From the NCBI GenBank assembly GCA_029207755.1, contig JARCOQ010000007.1:40443656-40507655 (forward strand): a stretch of 64,000 nucleotides of DNA, read 5' to 3'. Made by a program: the position numbers and the translations under genes. This DNA is from Chamaea fasciata. Its lineage: Eukaryota > Chordata > Aves > Passeriformes > Sylviidae. Positions 51,086 to 64,000 of the stretch are shown here, in pieces. The notes below the pieces were generated by a model, which did not search any database, was not told the DNA's origin, and saw only the letters and a program-made list of their open reading frames with translations. The stretch's first letter is position 1; each line of letters opens with the position of its first letter.

Positions 51086-52690
51086 TTTATCTCCTACTTG
51101 AGTTTGCCCAGATCATTTTATGGGGTTTCAAATCTCTTTCTAGTTTGTTAGTCACTTCCTAATAAAGTGACACACAGAAATTTTAGATTCATTTAGGCTG
51201 GATGTATGTGGAAGAGAAGTATTCCCTACCTGGTTCCTTGGGAGTGTAACTGTCATTGAGATCACTGAGACCTGAATTGTTGATCTCTGGCAACCTGAGC
51301 TAAGAATGACAGGTATGTTGTCTTAAAATTACAATTGGTTCACCAAAAGCACCTGTTATGTCTCATGAGGATATACAGGAACTTCTTATCTATGGAGTAT
51401 AGCTTATCCACATCACAATATGATGAATATGTAGACGTGTTTGTTTTAAATATCCTCTCTCTTTTTTTCACTCAGTAGCTGGTTTATCATCTTGTTTATC
51501 AGCTACCTGGTCTTGTCTTAGCAGGGTAAATGAATAGCAATGAGCAACAATTAAGTGCAGATTTAACCAGGAACAGGCCATTCATTTGGTGGTTGCCCAT
51601 TACTTTGACTGCTGTTTTCAGTCCTTGTTGTCTCTGGTTTCTTCTGGAAGAATGCCATCTGAGTGGTCTCATTGTAGGTTTTGTACATCACCTATGTGAC
51701 AGTTAGGACACAAATGTAGTCTGCTATTCATGATGTGGACTGCTGAACCAGGGAAAAAAAACCTTGAAGAGCCATAGAGAAAAATCTTTGGAGAGAATGC
51801 CATATTAAAATGACTTCTACCATGATAGAAAACCTTCTGCCTGTAATAATGTAGTCAGTACTTGCAGCCTTCTAGAAGTGACTAACAGGTTCTGTTGCAC
51901 TCGCAGCAATAGGTAATTTATACAGGTTACTTCATCTTCTGAGAGCAGCTAACAACCATGAAATGCTGTCACTGCTGTTGAAGAAAGAGGCTGGTGTTGA
52001 GAATTTATATGGGAAACTAGATAAGCTGAAACCACAAGATGAAGCCGCCATCTACAGCCTTTGAGCATGCTTGGGAACTTTCTTTTTAAAACTGTCTTCC
52101 AAGGTGCTTTGAATATGAATCTGTTGTCATTTTTGCTACTGTAAATGACAAGGAACGCAGAAAATCAGATTGGTTACACCAGTGTAAAATTGGTGGAAGA
52201 TTAAAATTAGGCCATTCACAGTAGAAGAAGAAATATGCATAAGCCATATAAAAATCATATTGAAATGAGGGGGCAGGAATCAACTAAAGCTTTGTATGGG
52301 AGTGGCAGAAACTAGTGATTTTCTTTCCATAAAACTCTGCCAGGTGCTGTTAGTGCCTCAGATCACTGGCTGATTCTTTCAGAGTTGAGGTTTCATGCTT
52401 CTAATGCATGAAATGATTCTTTCACCCCTTTGGGAATAATTTGGAGTATGTTGGAGAAGGCTGCATAGTGGTAATTGGGGAGCAGTTTGATGCATTGCTA
52501 AAATGCACAGAGGACAAAATGCCAAATGAGGTGTGAGAGCAGGTGAAGTGTGAACTCGCTGAAGTTGCAAAGAATATTATCCGGATAAAAACACACTAGA
52601 GGTGAGTAAAGCAGGACTCCAAAGAAGCATTCCAGCATGTGGAGAATTCCAGAGATCTCCAGAGGAGAATGCCCTTTGCCAGATTTATGA

Positions 52691-52723
52691 GGATGAAACC
52701 CATGGAATATGGATGAAACCCAT
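52691..52723. repeat. Short direct repeat, 20-base period
   Basis: GGATGAAACCCAT occurs at 52691-52703 and 52711-52723. Confidence 0.85.
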
Positions 52724-52804
52724 CTCCTGTGCAAAGGAGAAAGAAGACTACAATAGGATAGCTGGGAAGAGGAGACCCCGCTCTGGTTTTAAGCTTCTTC
52801 TAAG

Positions 52805-52825
52805 GTATATATATATATATATATA
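52805..52825. repeat. (TA)n microsatellite
   Basis: About ten TA units. Confidence 0.92.
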
Positions 52826-55800
52826 AAATGCCATCAAGCTGAGTAGCAATTGCATTTTTATAGCAATAGATGAAATCAAGATGAAGAAGGCGGCAAATGC
52901 AACAAATTGTGCCTTAAGCAAAACCTCCCTGTGGGTAGAAGTCTTAAGTTTAGTAACATCTGATTCCATGGTATCCTGAGAACTCTGATGCTGCAAGGAA
53001 ATGCAAGACTCAATGTTAGACAATATTCTGTTGCTCTACATGAGATCTGAAGGAGAGTTGTTGATTCAGAAGGATCTTGAGCATTTTGGATTGTAAACAG
53101 TATACTTGCACTGAACACTGTTGGAGCTGTTTGATTGGAGATGGTGTGCTGGGGGAAGGACAAACACAGGTAGAACCTGTGTCATGGAGCTCGAGGTCAG
53201 ACTGGGACAGAGAAATGGTGGCTGAAAAGCCAACAGGAAGGTCCAGTCACTGTGACAGCATTTTGACTTGTGACTAAGGTTTTTGTCTGAGGTATAGTAG
53301 AAGACGCCTGTTTCCCACATCATCTTTGCATTTAATTTTACTGAAGATCCTCTGAAAACACACAGCCATTACTTCCTGCAAAAATATGAAATCTGAATAC
53401 AACAGCTTTAGGAGAAAGAGAGATCACAGAGGAGGAAGAAAGATTCTTCTAGCACATGCACAGGTTTCTGTTGCTAAAATTGAATGAGAATTGGCTTAAA
53501 AATTGGGGTCAAACCTTGCAAAACTACTGCTTTGTTTCTCTCCCAGCTTCCTAATTCAGTATGCACCATGTGGCTGTTGCACTGGAAATGGACTTTCCTT
53601 TCACATTTGCAGACTGTCTTCTTTTGTCTTTCTGCTGCAAGATGAAAGTAATGATCCTTGTGAGGTGAGGAAGAAGTAGACATGAAAAGCTTGCCCACAC
53701 AAGCACACAGGTCCCTTCTGCCTGATGGCCCTGTCACGACCCTGTCACTGGCTGAAAGCACAGCCTGCCCTCGTGGTGGGGAATCTGAAAGCTGGGTGGT
53801 GATGGGAGCAAATTGCCCTGAGGTAAGACATAAAGCAGCAGGATCTTTCAGAGGGAAGAGGAGCACTGAAATGGAGCTTCTGACATTGGAAAGAGCTGCT
53901 GTGTCTAATGTCATGGGTTCTGAAGAAAGAGAACTGTTCCCTTGGGATGAGGAGATTTATTGCAATGTGTTTGGCACCCCTGCAACTAGAGAAGAAAGAT
54001 ACACATTAGCAGCTGGTAGCAGGCCTCTGCTGCACTTCTGTTCCAGTGGAGAAAGCAGGAATGACACATTACTGGGAGGTGGGATGGGAGTGGAGCTCTG
54101 CACATCGGATGGGGCAAACTAGAGGAACACTGATTTGGCGTGGAAGAAGGAAAATCTTAACTGATGTTTTTCATGGGGATAAAGATCCTACAGGATATCG
54201 CCCAGAGAAAAAGCTCAGTTCTGGCAGCCCTTTACAGTTGTGCAGTGCTTGCTCTAGCAATTGTACACAGAGATGGGGAAGGAAAGGAAGGGTCTGTGTT
54301 TTACCTGGTTTTGAGGAATACTTTTCATTGTTATTCATATAAATACTTCATATGCCAGTCAACATATGGAGAGTAACATGGTGTCTGTCGTCTTCTTCTT
54401 GGTGTAAATTAATTTGCTACCTTGCTTATGTGCCTTATGCATGCACCCTTTGCACACCTCTTGTGTGTCTCCAGCTGTGCTAAAGCAAACAAGGATATTT
54501 TCCATGAAGCTCTGTCTCTATTGCAGGAGACACTTCTTGCTGAACAGAGTCTCAGAGCATCTCCTTGGCTTAAGGAAGGTGCTGTAAGGATGTCTTCTGT
54601 AAAGGTAGTACAAAGAACAACAGGAGTGTGAATGTATTAAATCCGTGAGAGAATTCCAGTAGGAGATTTGGGACTGGGCTTTTTGAGCCAACACCAGGAT
54701 TAAAGGTACTTTGTGGAGGTTGGTTGAACAGCATTTGTTCTGAGGAGCTACAGTTTTAATGGATGGGAGCAATATAGTGCTGGATAAGGGAGTCTACCCC
54801 CTGAAAAATTAGCTTTAAAAAAGTCAGTTGTAAGATCTTGTTTAAACAGTATTGTTGCCTACCTTCTGCTTCCTGGAAGGATTTAAAGGAGCAAAGTGGA
54901 AGAACTTCACAGGAGTAGGAGGTAGGGCTGAGCCTCTGTCAGATATGTCCTTTTCATGATGTGCATTCTGACATTTCCTTATCACTTGAGGAGCAAGGAT
55001 GCATCTTTTGCCTCCAGCAGCCCAGCTGCCAGGATAGAGTAAATATTGCTTTGTGGCCAAAGGGTCCTGTTAGCCTCCAGAAGACACACAACAGCAGCAC
55101 TCAGAAAAATTAACAGCAGTAAAAGTACATTATACAATTCATCGATCTTTTGTTTTCAACACTGAAGCAATGCTACTTGGGGCACACAGGTTACACCAGG
55201 GTCAGCACTTTCATTAGGAGATCCTTGGTCCTCCACCCTCACCCCAGCCCCCTTGATGGGTGTCTACAGTAGGTGCATGCACTTGCCTGGCATGGATGGG
55301 TGAGGCTGGGAGCAGCCGCTCAGTTCTAGGCAGCGTGAAAAATCAGAGGCAGTTAGGTAGGAGTGAAAATATTATAATGTTTCCCTGGTGTCAGCACAGG
55401 CCAGTTCTGATTTTAAAAATGAAATATGGCAGCTAATTAATCTAGATCACAGCTTAATCGCCTGTGGTGGGTTTTAAAAAAAACATTTTTGTGTGAATTT
55501 AGCACTTATGAAAGTGAGAGGCTGGGATTACTGCATAGACCAAAGCACAGCATGGATAAGCTGTCTCCTGCTGGCTCTGTTCATGCTCCCCTGTGGTGGC
55601 CTGCAGCAGCCACTGCTATTTCCTACAGAGTTTGCCTTTCATACCCTCCTTTGCAGCAGCATCCATGCATCCAGCGTGACACACACCTCCCCTGTGCCTC
55701 CGCACCTCCTTGTGGGAGCAGTCACAGGGGTTCAGAGGCACAGAGCAGCAGATCTGCAGGTTCACTCCAGGACAGTGGGGGGATGCCTCTTCCCAGGGCC

Positions 55801-56059
55801 CAGACTGTAGTGCACTCCCAGTAGTAGGGGTGTGGTGAAACACGGTACTGCCCTGGGAAGTGTGGTGTGAATAGGGAAAGGAAGGGGATCGGCAGATAAG
55901 GCGCTGAGGCAGGAGTCAATAAGCTCAAAAGATGAAGGATTTGACAGCTCTGTTCTTTCCCTCAGACCAGCAGCAGGCCTGCACTCGGGAAAATAAAAAC
56001 AATCCGTCCAATTTTATAGACTGAGTGCATTTATGTTTTGTACAGATTTCAGAAAGACA

Positions 56060-56250
56060 AACCGTGGATCCTTCATTGCGCATCTCACCCATCATGAGCG
56101 AGTTGCTTTCTGCCAGTGTTTTCAGTAGGTGCAGGTCTTGCAGAGGGAGGCCTGGCAGGCACTGTCTGCAGGACAACGCCAGGCGGTTGGTCGAGGTGCG
56201 GGACAGCGTGGGGGAAGGCAGGTGCGTGTTTGAGAGACGAGCGAAGCAGA
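56060..56250. promoter_or_regulatory. CpG-retaining patch in intron 1
   Basis: About ten or more CpGs fall within roughly 190 bases, including GCGCATC, GAGCGAG, AACGCC, GGTCGAGG and GACGAGCGAAG. The surrounding intron is CpG-poor. A frame at 56025-56303 on + is open across it but not recognisable as a protein. A donor-like GGCAG|GTGCGT occurs near 56222. An intronic regulatory element or a non-coding exon is possible. Confidence 0.3.
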
Positions 56251-57699
56251 CAAGGCTGAGTGCATGCAATGGATCAGAGAAAGGACCAGGACATCATGAG
56301 ACATGACTGTCTATTAAATTTTGTGGAATTACTAAAATAAGCTGTCAGTGAAAGGACAATTTTTTGTTCAGTCAACTTTTGTAGTAAGAGTCTCTACAGT
56401 TAGGGGCAAACCATTTCCCTTTTCCATCCTCTTTCATTCACACTTACGCTAAATTGTGATCCTGCAGGTGTTTTTGCAGGTTAGCAAAGCTGAGCAGGAG
56501 CCAGGCAAGCAAGTGGAAGGCAGGGCAAGAGTTGGTGTTGCTGACCAAAAATTCTTTGCTCTGGGAGCTGGCACCTCAACCTGGGATCAGGGTTGTCCTG
56601 TATCCCTGGCGCCCATCTTGGCACTGCAGTATTGATTATTTGGTGGATTCCAATGTTCTGATTAAATTTCAGCTCAGAAGTTTCCATTTTTTCTCATTTT
56701 CCATTATAGTTTTAATGGGACAAGCAATTCTCTTTTTTGTTTCAGAAGCTCTGGCTGTACACAGCAGAAGAGCTGCTGCGCTTGACTTTAGAGATGGGAT
56801 GAGTGAAATGGTCTCCTAATGTGCATACAATTTTGAGTAGCCTTGTGGGTGAAACATACTGCATGTTACTTCTTATTCACTGTAAATCATAATTTCTAAT
56901 GTATTTTTTTACGGTGACCTGAGTCGATAGAAAAGGAACTCTTCCATTTTGTGAAGTAATAACTGTAACCTAGGTAAAAGAAAGTACAAAGCCAAAAGTT
57001 TTATACAAAAATGGATTGTTAATGTTAATAAGATACAATAGTACTGTTTTATACTGTAACCTTCAGCAATTATCCTGACCTAAGTAGGAGCAAATACTTG
57101 GTGATTAATTTGAATAAAAATGTTGTTTTTTATTTTACATTTAGTGAGTTGAGAAGATGAAGCAGTCATATTTGCTGAGGGTGTGGGGATAGTGAGGCCA
57201 GCGGACGAGAGAGATCTGGAGAATGCAGTACTCATTCAGTCAGTATTTTGACCGGCAAAAAAAGTCCTATCCTAGCATTGTAAGCAGGGAAAAACATGAT
57301 CTTCAGCTTCAAAATGCAATATTAGTGGATTGGTTTTTGTTGTGTTATATTTAATCCATGAGGGCCCTGTGACTGGAAGCCTGTAAAGCAATTTGAAAAA
57401 TGTAAGGAATGTGTAACAAGGTAAGAGTAAGAGAAGAGGCAAAGAATTTACAACAGTGTGGAATGGGTTGTAGCAGGAAAAAAAAAAGGGAGAATTGCAC
57501 ATATCAGAAAGCACTTTAAAAAGATTCAGATATGCACATGTCCACTGGGTCAGAAACAATGAGAATCAGGTTTGTCCTCTTCAATGTAACATTGTTGTTA
57601 CGCAGTACATATCACCACAACATCTCAAATCTCAAGGTTTTGTCTGAGGAAGAGTAACAGATACGTGCGTTTTTGGAATACCTGTGGTTTGTTCTTGGA

Positions 57700-57970
57700 A
57701 AACAGGACTTAGAGAAGCCTGTGGGCACACAATTAACTCATTTTAATTCAGCCCTTGTGGGAAGGGGTCGGGGTCTCTCACTCTGCCTCTTTGAAATTGC
57801 TTTATAGGAGAGATGGTTAGTTAGCTTCGACTGAGCATCTGCCATCGAGGCTCAGTGAATAATCCCACTCTGCATTAGAAGACGAGAGAGAAATCAGACA
57901 GGGCAAAACAGCAATGATTAGTTAGCTTTAGTGCAGCCTGGGGATGCATGTGGTCTAGGCAGGATTTATT
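57700..57970. promoter_or_regulatory. CNE-like block in intron 1
   Basis: A compact stretch with ACACAATTAACTCATTTTAATTCAG near its start, and TTAGTTAGCTT occurring twice, near 57818 and 57919. CpGs are retained (GGGGTCGGGG, CTTCGACTG, CCATCGAGG). It looks constrained and enhancer-like; unverified. Confidence 0.38.
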
Positions 57971-60900
57971 TGGCTTTGCCAATTTTAATTTCTGTGTTTC
58001 TCTGTGAGCTAGTCAAGACCAGGCAACCAGCAATCCCAGAGGTAAAAGGGCAGAGTTGATATCTCATTTTTCTCTTCCTTATTTTTTGTGGAAATTTCCC
58101 CCCCTTTTTGTTTTCCTTCATTTGTGATTTTGGGTCACGGAAAGGTGAGAGCATCCCTGAAGATGGCAGCACATGCTCCCCAAATCCTGCAGTGCTCACT
58201 GAATGTGGAGTTAATGCTTTCTGGCCTGGCAGAAGGAACTTTTCCCTGTTTCCTTCCTTCCTTCTTTTCTTGCAGACACTCAAGTGAACATTTCTCCTGG
58301 TCAGGACTTCCTTCTGCTGTCTGGTTCGTGTTCTCAGTGAGTGGACATTGTCTCTACAGCGTTTTGGGTTTTTTTTCCAACTTCCTAAGGCAGTGCTAAA
58401 ATTTTAGCCTGAGAAAATTGATATTGATTTTTTTTTCCTGGCTATACTGAAGCGAAACTATGTCTTCTCACTGTTGTCATTTCTGAGTGAAAATTATCTT
58501 TATCTTAAAATAATTGAAGCAAAAGCAAACATACATCATTAAGGAAAAGAAATAATGAAAAAGAAATCATGAAAACTCTTCAAATATATTTGTTATGGAA
58601 GTTTTGGAGCAAATCAAAACGCTTTTGCAAATTTTTTTGTTGTTTTTGTTAAAAAGAGATTTTTTTTTCCTGAGGTATTATGTCCCTACCAATAAATGAA
58701 GTACATGCATCGCTCTTGGAAGGTCACAAATTAACTCCTGTGATTAAGCAGCTTTCCCACTTTTTGTTTCTTAGGGAGGCTGGATGCTCTAAAGCTGGAA
58801 TAAGGATTGAAGCCCAGTTCCCAGATTTTCTATAACTTCCCTAGGTGAACTGAGCCAACACTTTGAGTCTCTGCTTCTCTCCCCATCTGTAAATTTTGAA
58901 TCAAAACATTCTCTATCTTTTATTTTGTCTCTGGAATGCAAGTTCTTATGGACCAAAACAGATATTTAATACATAGTATGCTGCCTCACACTTTGGTTCA
59001 ATATGAAGTGCTTTCATAATGAGAATAATGCCTTTAATAATTCGACTTGTCCTGTCCCAGTCATCATCCCACAAATTAGGTTTTTTTCCAGTTTTGCTTC
59101 GGTGGGAAAGAAGTTCCTGGAAGTGGGTGCCTTGTGCTGAGCAGTTTAGCTTGAATTTCTGTAGTAAGGATGAAAGCTTATGTACTGTGCAAATGCATCA
59201 ATGCTGCCTTGACACAGATTTTTCAGCAAACAATACTCTGCCTCTTTCCAAGCGTATTACTATATGTGTATGTATAAAGTTACATTGCACATGCCAGTCC
59301 TGATTTGCACACACAGATACTGGAGATAAGCCCATTTTATTGGTCTGCAAAAACACCCTCCTTGGTAAGATCTCTGTGTGTTGCAGTGTGTGCGTAAGCA
59401 CTAATTTCAGAGACCTTTTAATCTTGGCAGCATCTGTATCACACTGTCTGTGTCCTGTCTATTCATACTCTGTGCCAAAGTCATAAATGACAAAATGTTT
59501 TTCTTGCTTCTCCTGCTTACCTGTTGGCTTTCTCCTTTTGAGGTATATCTTCTTCAATCTGATCCAGATTGCCTTTGACTTAAAGTTATTGGAACTTATT
59601 TTCCTGTTTCTGACAGATTTTAGAATTTTCAGAGTTAATTTCTCTTTAGCATCGCCTTTGCCCCCCCCCACCCTCCCAATGGTTCCCATCTTCTCGTCTC
59701 TATCTCACTAGTGAAACTGGCTTCCCAAGGTTGCATCACGTTCCTCTTAGACCCACTCAAGGTTCATTTCTCCTCTCACCTCAGCCAGGCCTCCCCCTAA
59801 TCTGCAGCGTTGCTTTGCCCCAGACTGGATGAGTTAAAGTGTTTGAATTCTACCAGTGTGAATGATATATGGCTCTGCTATTCTGGGAAGCTTTGTAACT
59901 TGAAGAAGCCAAAATTGATGGTTTAATTACTTCCCAGGTCACTAAGGATGGCAAAGCTACTATTTAGGTTTATCTCCTGGCCAGTTCTGCAGTATCATCC
60001 TTTACTTGTCAAATTTAGGACCCCCATAGCCAAGGGCTCTTTTAAAAGGAAGTTCTAATAAGGAAACTTTCCTTGCTACCAGCACCAGAGGAGGTGGACA
60101 GCTGACACTGGAAGTTTCTGTGCTGTGAGGCTTAAGCAAATCTCTATTCACCATCTATTTTCTTGATGTGCCCTGCAACCATAAGGCTCAGTTCAGACCC
60201 AAGCAAAACGTTATGGTCTCCACAACAGAAATGTGACTTCCTTGTTCCTTCCTCCCCCGCCTAATGGCTGCGATTTAAACACTTACATTGCATCTTCACC
60301 TGTCTGGAGACTGCTGCCTCGGCAGCAGTTACCTTTTTGTGACAGGGTGCTATTCAGCAGCCTACCCTCAATTTCCCAGGAAAATGGGACTGCACATCAT
60401 TGACCCTGAAGTGCAGCAATGAGAGTATGATGCTTGTTTGGGATTGTAGGAGATCCTTTTCTCTGTGTTGGATTCAGTTCTAGCTATCCTGAAATACTCA
60501 CTGGAGCTAAAATGTGACAAACTGTTTCTGTAATGACAGGGAAGGAAATTGCTCTTCAAGAACTGAGACATCACTGAACATGTCAAATACCAGAATTCTT
60601 GTTGTCCCTTCTTGTGCAGAAGTCTAGGTTTCCTCAACTTGTATTTCCTGTAGCCAGAAATTCAAAAAAGATAATCAATGATTTCTATCCAAAGATTGTC
60701 ATCTTGTGTAATAGTAGACTCCAGACTGACCTCCAGGTGAAGCAGATCTTACTGGATGTCACACAGATTGTGTATAGCCTTACATTGTTAAAGATGTTAA
60801 CAATAATTAATTTTTTTCAAAATGTATTTCCTTATGTGTGTTCTGCCTCCGGCACTGTTTCCTCTGCCTTTGAATGTTGAGGTACTGTGGGAGGTTTGTG

Positions 60901-63289
60901 CTGTTCCATGAGGTCTACACGCAAAGCAAGAAAGCCTTCCCATGTAAGGTGCACATGGACAGAACATCTCAAAGCTACTAAGGCCAGCTGGTTGGCAGCT
61001 CTTCTTTCCTTTCTTTATTTTCCAGTGAGTGAGTGTGCAAAATGGAACTGGAGTTTCATGTAGGACATGAAGCCAAGTCCTGGATATATCCTTGATGTAT
61101 ATTTATCACACTGGAACACTGAAAAATACACTGGGTGTTTGGAAAAAATTACAGCAACAACTTGTAAAGGACATTGAGGAAGGTGTGTGAAAATAATTAT
61201 TGTTTTGTTTCTTAATGCAAATTTTTTCCCTCAGCATTAGAAGGAAGTTTGGTATCACAGCTTGAGAGCATGAAACAGACACAGGAGACAAAAATTATTT
61301 TTAATTTGCATTATTTTCTTGGTGTAATGCCATTTTAATAATTTTAAGGGTATAATTTAGATTCTCATATTTTGAGTGCTTAAGTTTGGTGACACCCCTG
61401 TGGCAGGTATGAAATTAATGAAGTATGGTGGACTAAGCACTGCAGGGTAAATCTCAATAGACACTCTTAAAGTCATATGTAAATGTGGGTCTGATTTAGT
61501 TCTCTGGAACTCCAAGACTGAAATGTCCGTGGGCTGTGTTGGCAGGATGGCTTGATGTAGGACTCAAAGGTACCCATTTCTCCCTCCCTTCCTCCACATG
61601 CAGTGTGTGTTTGTGGCTGTACCCCAAAATACCAGATTTGCATCCCACCCCTTTTCTCCCCTTACCCCTTGTCAAAGTTCAACAGCAAGAAAGGAAGGAA
61701 GGGACTCCAAAGTATCAGCCTTTAGGGTACAGCAGTTGTCACCCACCCTTGGGAGGGCTGTTACACCTGTCTTTTCCCAGCTCGAGGAGAAAAACAGCAC
61801 AAAAGCTTGAGGCTCCATCCCAGAACTGCTTCTTTCTAAGTCACAAGGTAACACCAGCCCTAGGGTGGTCTACATGCTCTCCCATCTGAGCAACTTTCGT
61901 CTTTCTCCCAGTTGTGTGCTTCTGCTGCCCAGGGTGCGTTCCTGGAAGAACACTGCCTGTGACACAGCAGATCAATGGGCAGAGACCCAAGTCCCTGCTC
62001 CCAAGGATCAATATGATGTTGGAGTACAACACTGGGGCTGGCATTGCCTACTCCTTTCAGGTCTGGCATCCATTAGCTGCAGCCTGCAAATAGAAGTGGA
62101 GCAGTAACACTCTGCAACCTCGATAACCTGTCCTAAGGAGCCTGCCAGAGTCAAGGGGCTCCTTGCTACCACTGCAGCCAATAGGCCCATTTCATTAGGC
62201 TGGAAAGGTTAATTTCATTTGAAAACTGGCGTCATCCTCAGCACATGATCATTGTAGAATTCCACAGTGGTGTGGTTCTTGAAGCTGTCTCAGGGAAGCC
62301 CCTCTGAGCCCTGAGAAAATTTTCTCAGCTAGACTCCTATGCAGAGCAGTCAGACCCCTGTCTGTCACAGTTCTCTTGCTGAGGTCCCTGTACTTGCTTA
62401 GAGAAAGCTGGTGAATTTCAATTTTTGCAGTGATTTTTTTTGGAAATACAGAATTTCTGTTACCTTAGCAAGCGTCCTCTTGTCGTTTTGTTAGAAACGG
62501 AATCCTAGAAAGCAAGACTAATGTTGGGGTCTTGACATTTGGCTTTCTAATTTGTTTGAAATGTTTTGAGGTATTTTTATTGAAGATATTAAAACAAAGC
62601 AGATTATTTCATGATCTGACACAGAAAACCTGGCATATTCAGAGAACGCCTTATTCTCTGGTTAGTGGTGACTGAGCAATAGCTGATCTATCAAATATTT
62701 AATTGCAGCTTCTTTTATAAATCCTTTTGTCTCCCTTTCATCGTCTGCCATAGATGAGAACTTCCACTGCTAGACAGAAAGGACAGAAGGATGTGAAGAT
62801 GCTGGGCATGCAGAGCAGTTGCTCTCTACAAGGAGTCCTTTAGTGTACACGTGGTCACATCTTTCTCAGGATGTGGCTTTTGTGGTATCTCTGTTGTATG
62901 TGCTCAGCAGCAGGTTAGTGCCTAGCATCTTGTGTGTAACTGCAGGGCACCTGTGTTGAAGCAGGAACTCTCCTTGAAGCTGGTCAGCTGATTTTTCACC
63001 TTGCCCACTTCTTTCAGACCTAAAGCGTTCATGAAGTCTATTTCTTAACACGGATCGTGGCTCTGTAGCTCCCCTGTCTCCTTTGCCCTCTGTGTAGGGA
63101 CCTTCTGCAGCCATTTGACGGGAAGTGAATGGAAGAACGGATTTAAAGGTCTGAAGTAGGAAGAGGAGAGGAGGATGTGAGGGAACATCTCAGGTTTGGG
63201 AAAGCTGTTTTGTATTTTGAGGTGCTCTTCCAATCTGCTCAGGGTTCTTGCTGGGAAGGGCACAGTGGAGAGCTTTCTCTTTAATACAG

Positions 63290-63660
63290 TATGTGTTTTA
63301 TCTCCACAGACTTCTTGCAGACTTAGTTTAAAGATCTTAGCTCAATACCATTAGTGTATCTCTGCTGAAGGCCCTTTATAAAATTGATTAGAAAGTGGGC
63401 TTTTGCATGTGTGTGTGTGGGCTCTAATCTGATTTGAGTCCGAGATGGTATCTTTAATTCAGTGCATCGCAGCAACTAACTCACGAACTTCACCGAGAGT
63501 CAGAGCCCCTAATTTGGTTTGAGAATACATTAGCAAAACGAGCTCAGAAGGCCCCTTTTCGGGGAGAGGAGGAGGGGGTGTCTTGAGGGGGGCTTTGGGG
63601 GAAGGATTGTAAGAATTGGCTTGACAGAGAGGAATCGTGGATTTAAACAAGATCCTGGGC
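63290..63660. promoter_or_regulatory. CNE-like block in intron 1
   Basis: The stretch includes a short TG run at 63408-63419, then GCTCTAATCTGATTTGAG, ATCTTTAATTCAGTGCATCG, CCCCTAATTTGG and AATACATTAGC. It also has retained CpGs and a G-rich segment at 63559-63602. The arrangement resembles a conserved enhancer, judged by eye only. Confidence 0.33.
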
Positions 63661-63689
63661 ATGATACTCCTGCAGTGTGGGTCCCAGGG

Positions 63690-63703
63690 AAAAAAAAAAA
63701 AAA
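63690..63703. repeat. Poly-A tract (14 A)
   Basis: A simple A run near the right edge. Confidence 0.85.
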
Positions 63704-64000
63704 GGAGGAAAGAGAGAAGATGGATTGATTGATGGCCTTGCACAAACCATGGAGAACAAAGTTAACCTCAAAGCGGGCTTAACCCCTTCTTCCCATGCAA
63801 ACAGGTAGAACTTGACAAGTTCTTTATCCAAAACTGTCTTTCCCTCTTCTCATTCCTTCATCCTTCTCTGTGGGCTGCTGCTTAAAACAGACACTTAACA
63901 TTGCAGAAGCAATAGTATGCTTTTGCTCTGGGAGGTGATCCACACTATCAAAACTTTTCAGGACTGATCCAGCTTGAAGTAAAATATGAAGCCACATGTA

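Larger units (their letters stand above)
39495..64000 (+). other. ESRRB: ESRRB intron 1 (continues past right edge)
   Basis: No further ESRRB coding exon was recognised from the donor to the right edge, so the intron is at least 24.5 kb. It is ordinary AT-leaning non-coding DNA. It contains one CR1 tail, microsatellites, a 40-T run, two small CpG-containing patches and two CNE-like stretches, all listed separately. Open frames here are short and share no recognisable domain. Nested genes or non-coding RNAs cannot be excluded by eye. Confidence 0.75.

Noticed and set aside
53474..54122. Two overlapping opposite-strand 146-codon frames in intron 1
   Set aside because: No recognisable domain or start context; chance frames.
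1..64000. tRNA genes, rRNA, CRISPR arrays, endogenous retroviral genes, prokaryotic operons
   Set aside because: No tRNA B-box with cloverleaf, no spaced identical repeats, no gag/pol/env-like frames and no tightly packed coding genes were seen.

Overview
The window looks like a piece of a bird nuclear chromosome. It is mostly non-coding and repeat-poor, with typical vertebrate base composition. Three truncated CR1 retroposon tails are present; two end in the TTCT(A/G)TGATT-type terminus common in birds and the third is an inverted 3' tail. There is one strong CpG island. No bacterial operon, phage, CRISPR array, rRNA or recognisable tRNA was seen. Almost all open frames are short chance frames.

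The one gene I can name is ESRRB, which encodes oestrogen-related receptor beta, an orphan nuclear receptor. Only its promoter, 5' leader and first coding exon are present, on the + strand. The CpG island spans about 38700-39770 and contains a CCAAT box and several GC boxes. The start codon is at 39445. The exon encodes MDISELCISDPLGYHN plus two bases of a Gln codon, and ends at 39494 before a GTGAGT donor. The rest of the window, more than 24.5 kb, is intron 1. The DNA-binding and ligand-binding exons lie beyond the right edge.

Layout: 1-38.4 kb is intergenic or upstream DNA holding microsatellites, two CR1 tails, a likely CTCF site at 26895-26908 and several stretches between 13 and 27 kb that look like conserved non-coding elements (CNEs). 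38.7-39.8 kb is the promoter, leader and first exon. 39.5-64 kb is intron 1, with one CR1 tail, a 40-T run, two small CpG-containing patches (near 50.3 and 56.1 kb) and two CNE-like stretches (57.7-58.0 and 63.3-63.7 kb).

The most interesting local structure is around the ESRRB start. A five-codon upstream ORF ends in TGA, and the last base of that stop is the first base of the main ATG (TGATG). A dense G-quadruplex-capable tract begins about 11 bases after the splice donor. I found no convincing new multi-gene system. The CNE calls are pattern-based inference and need alignment to confirm.
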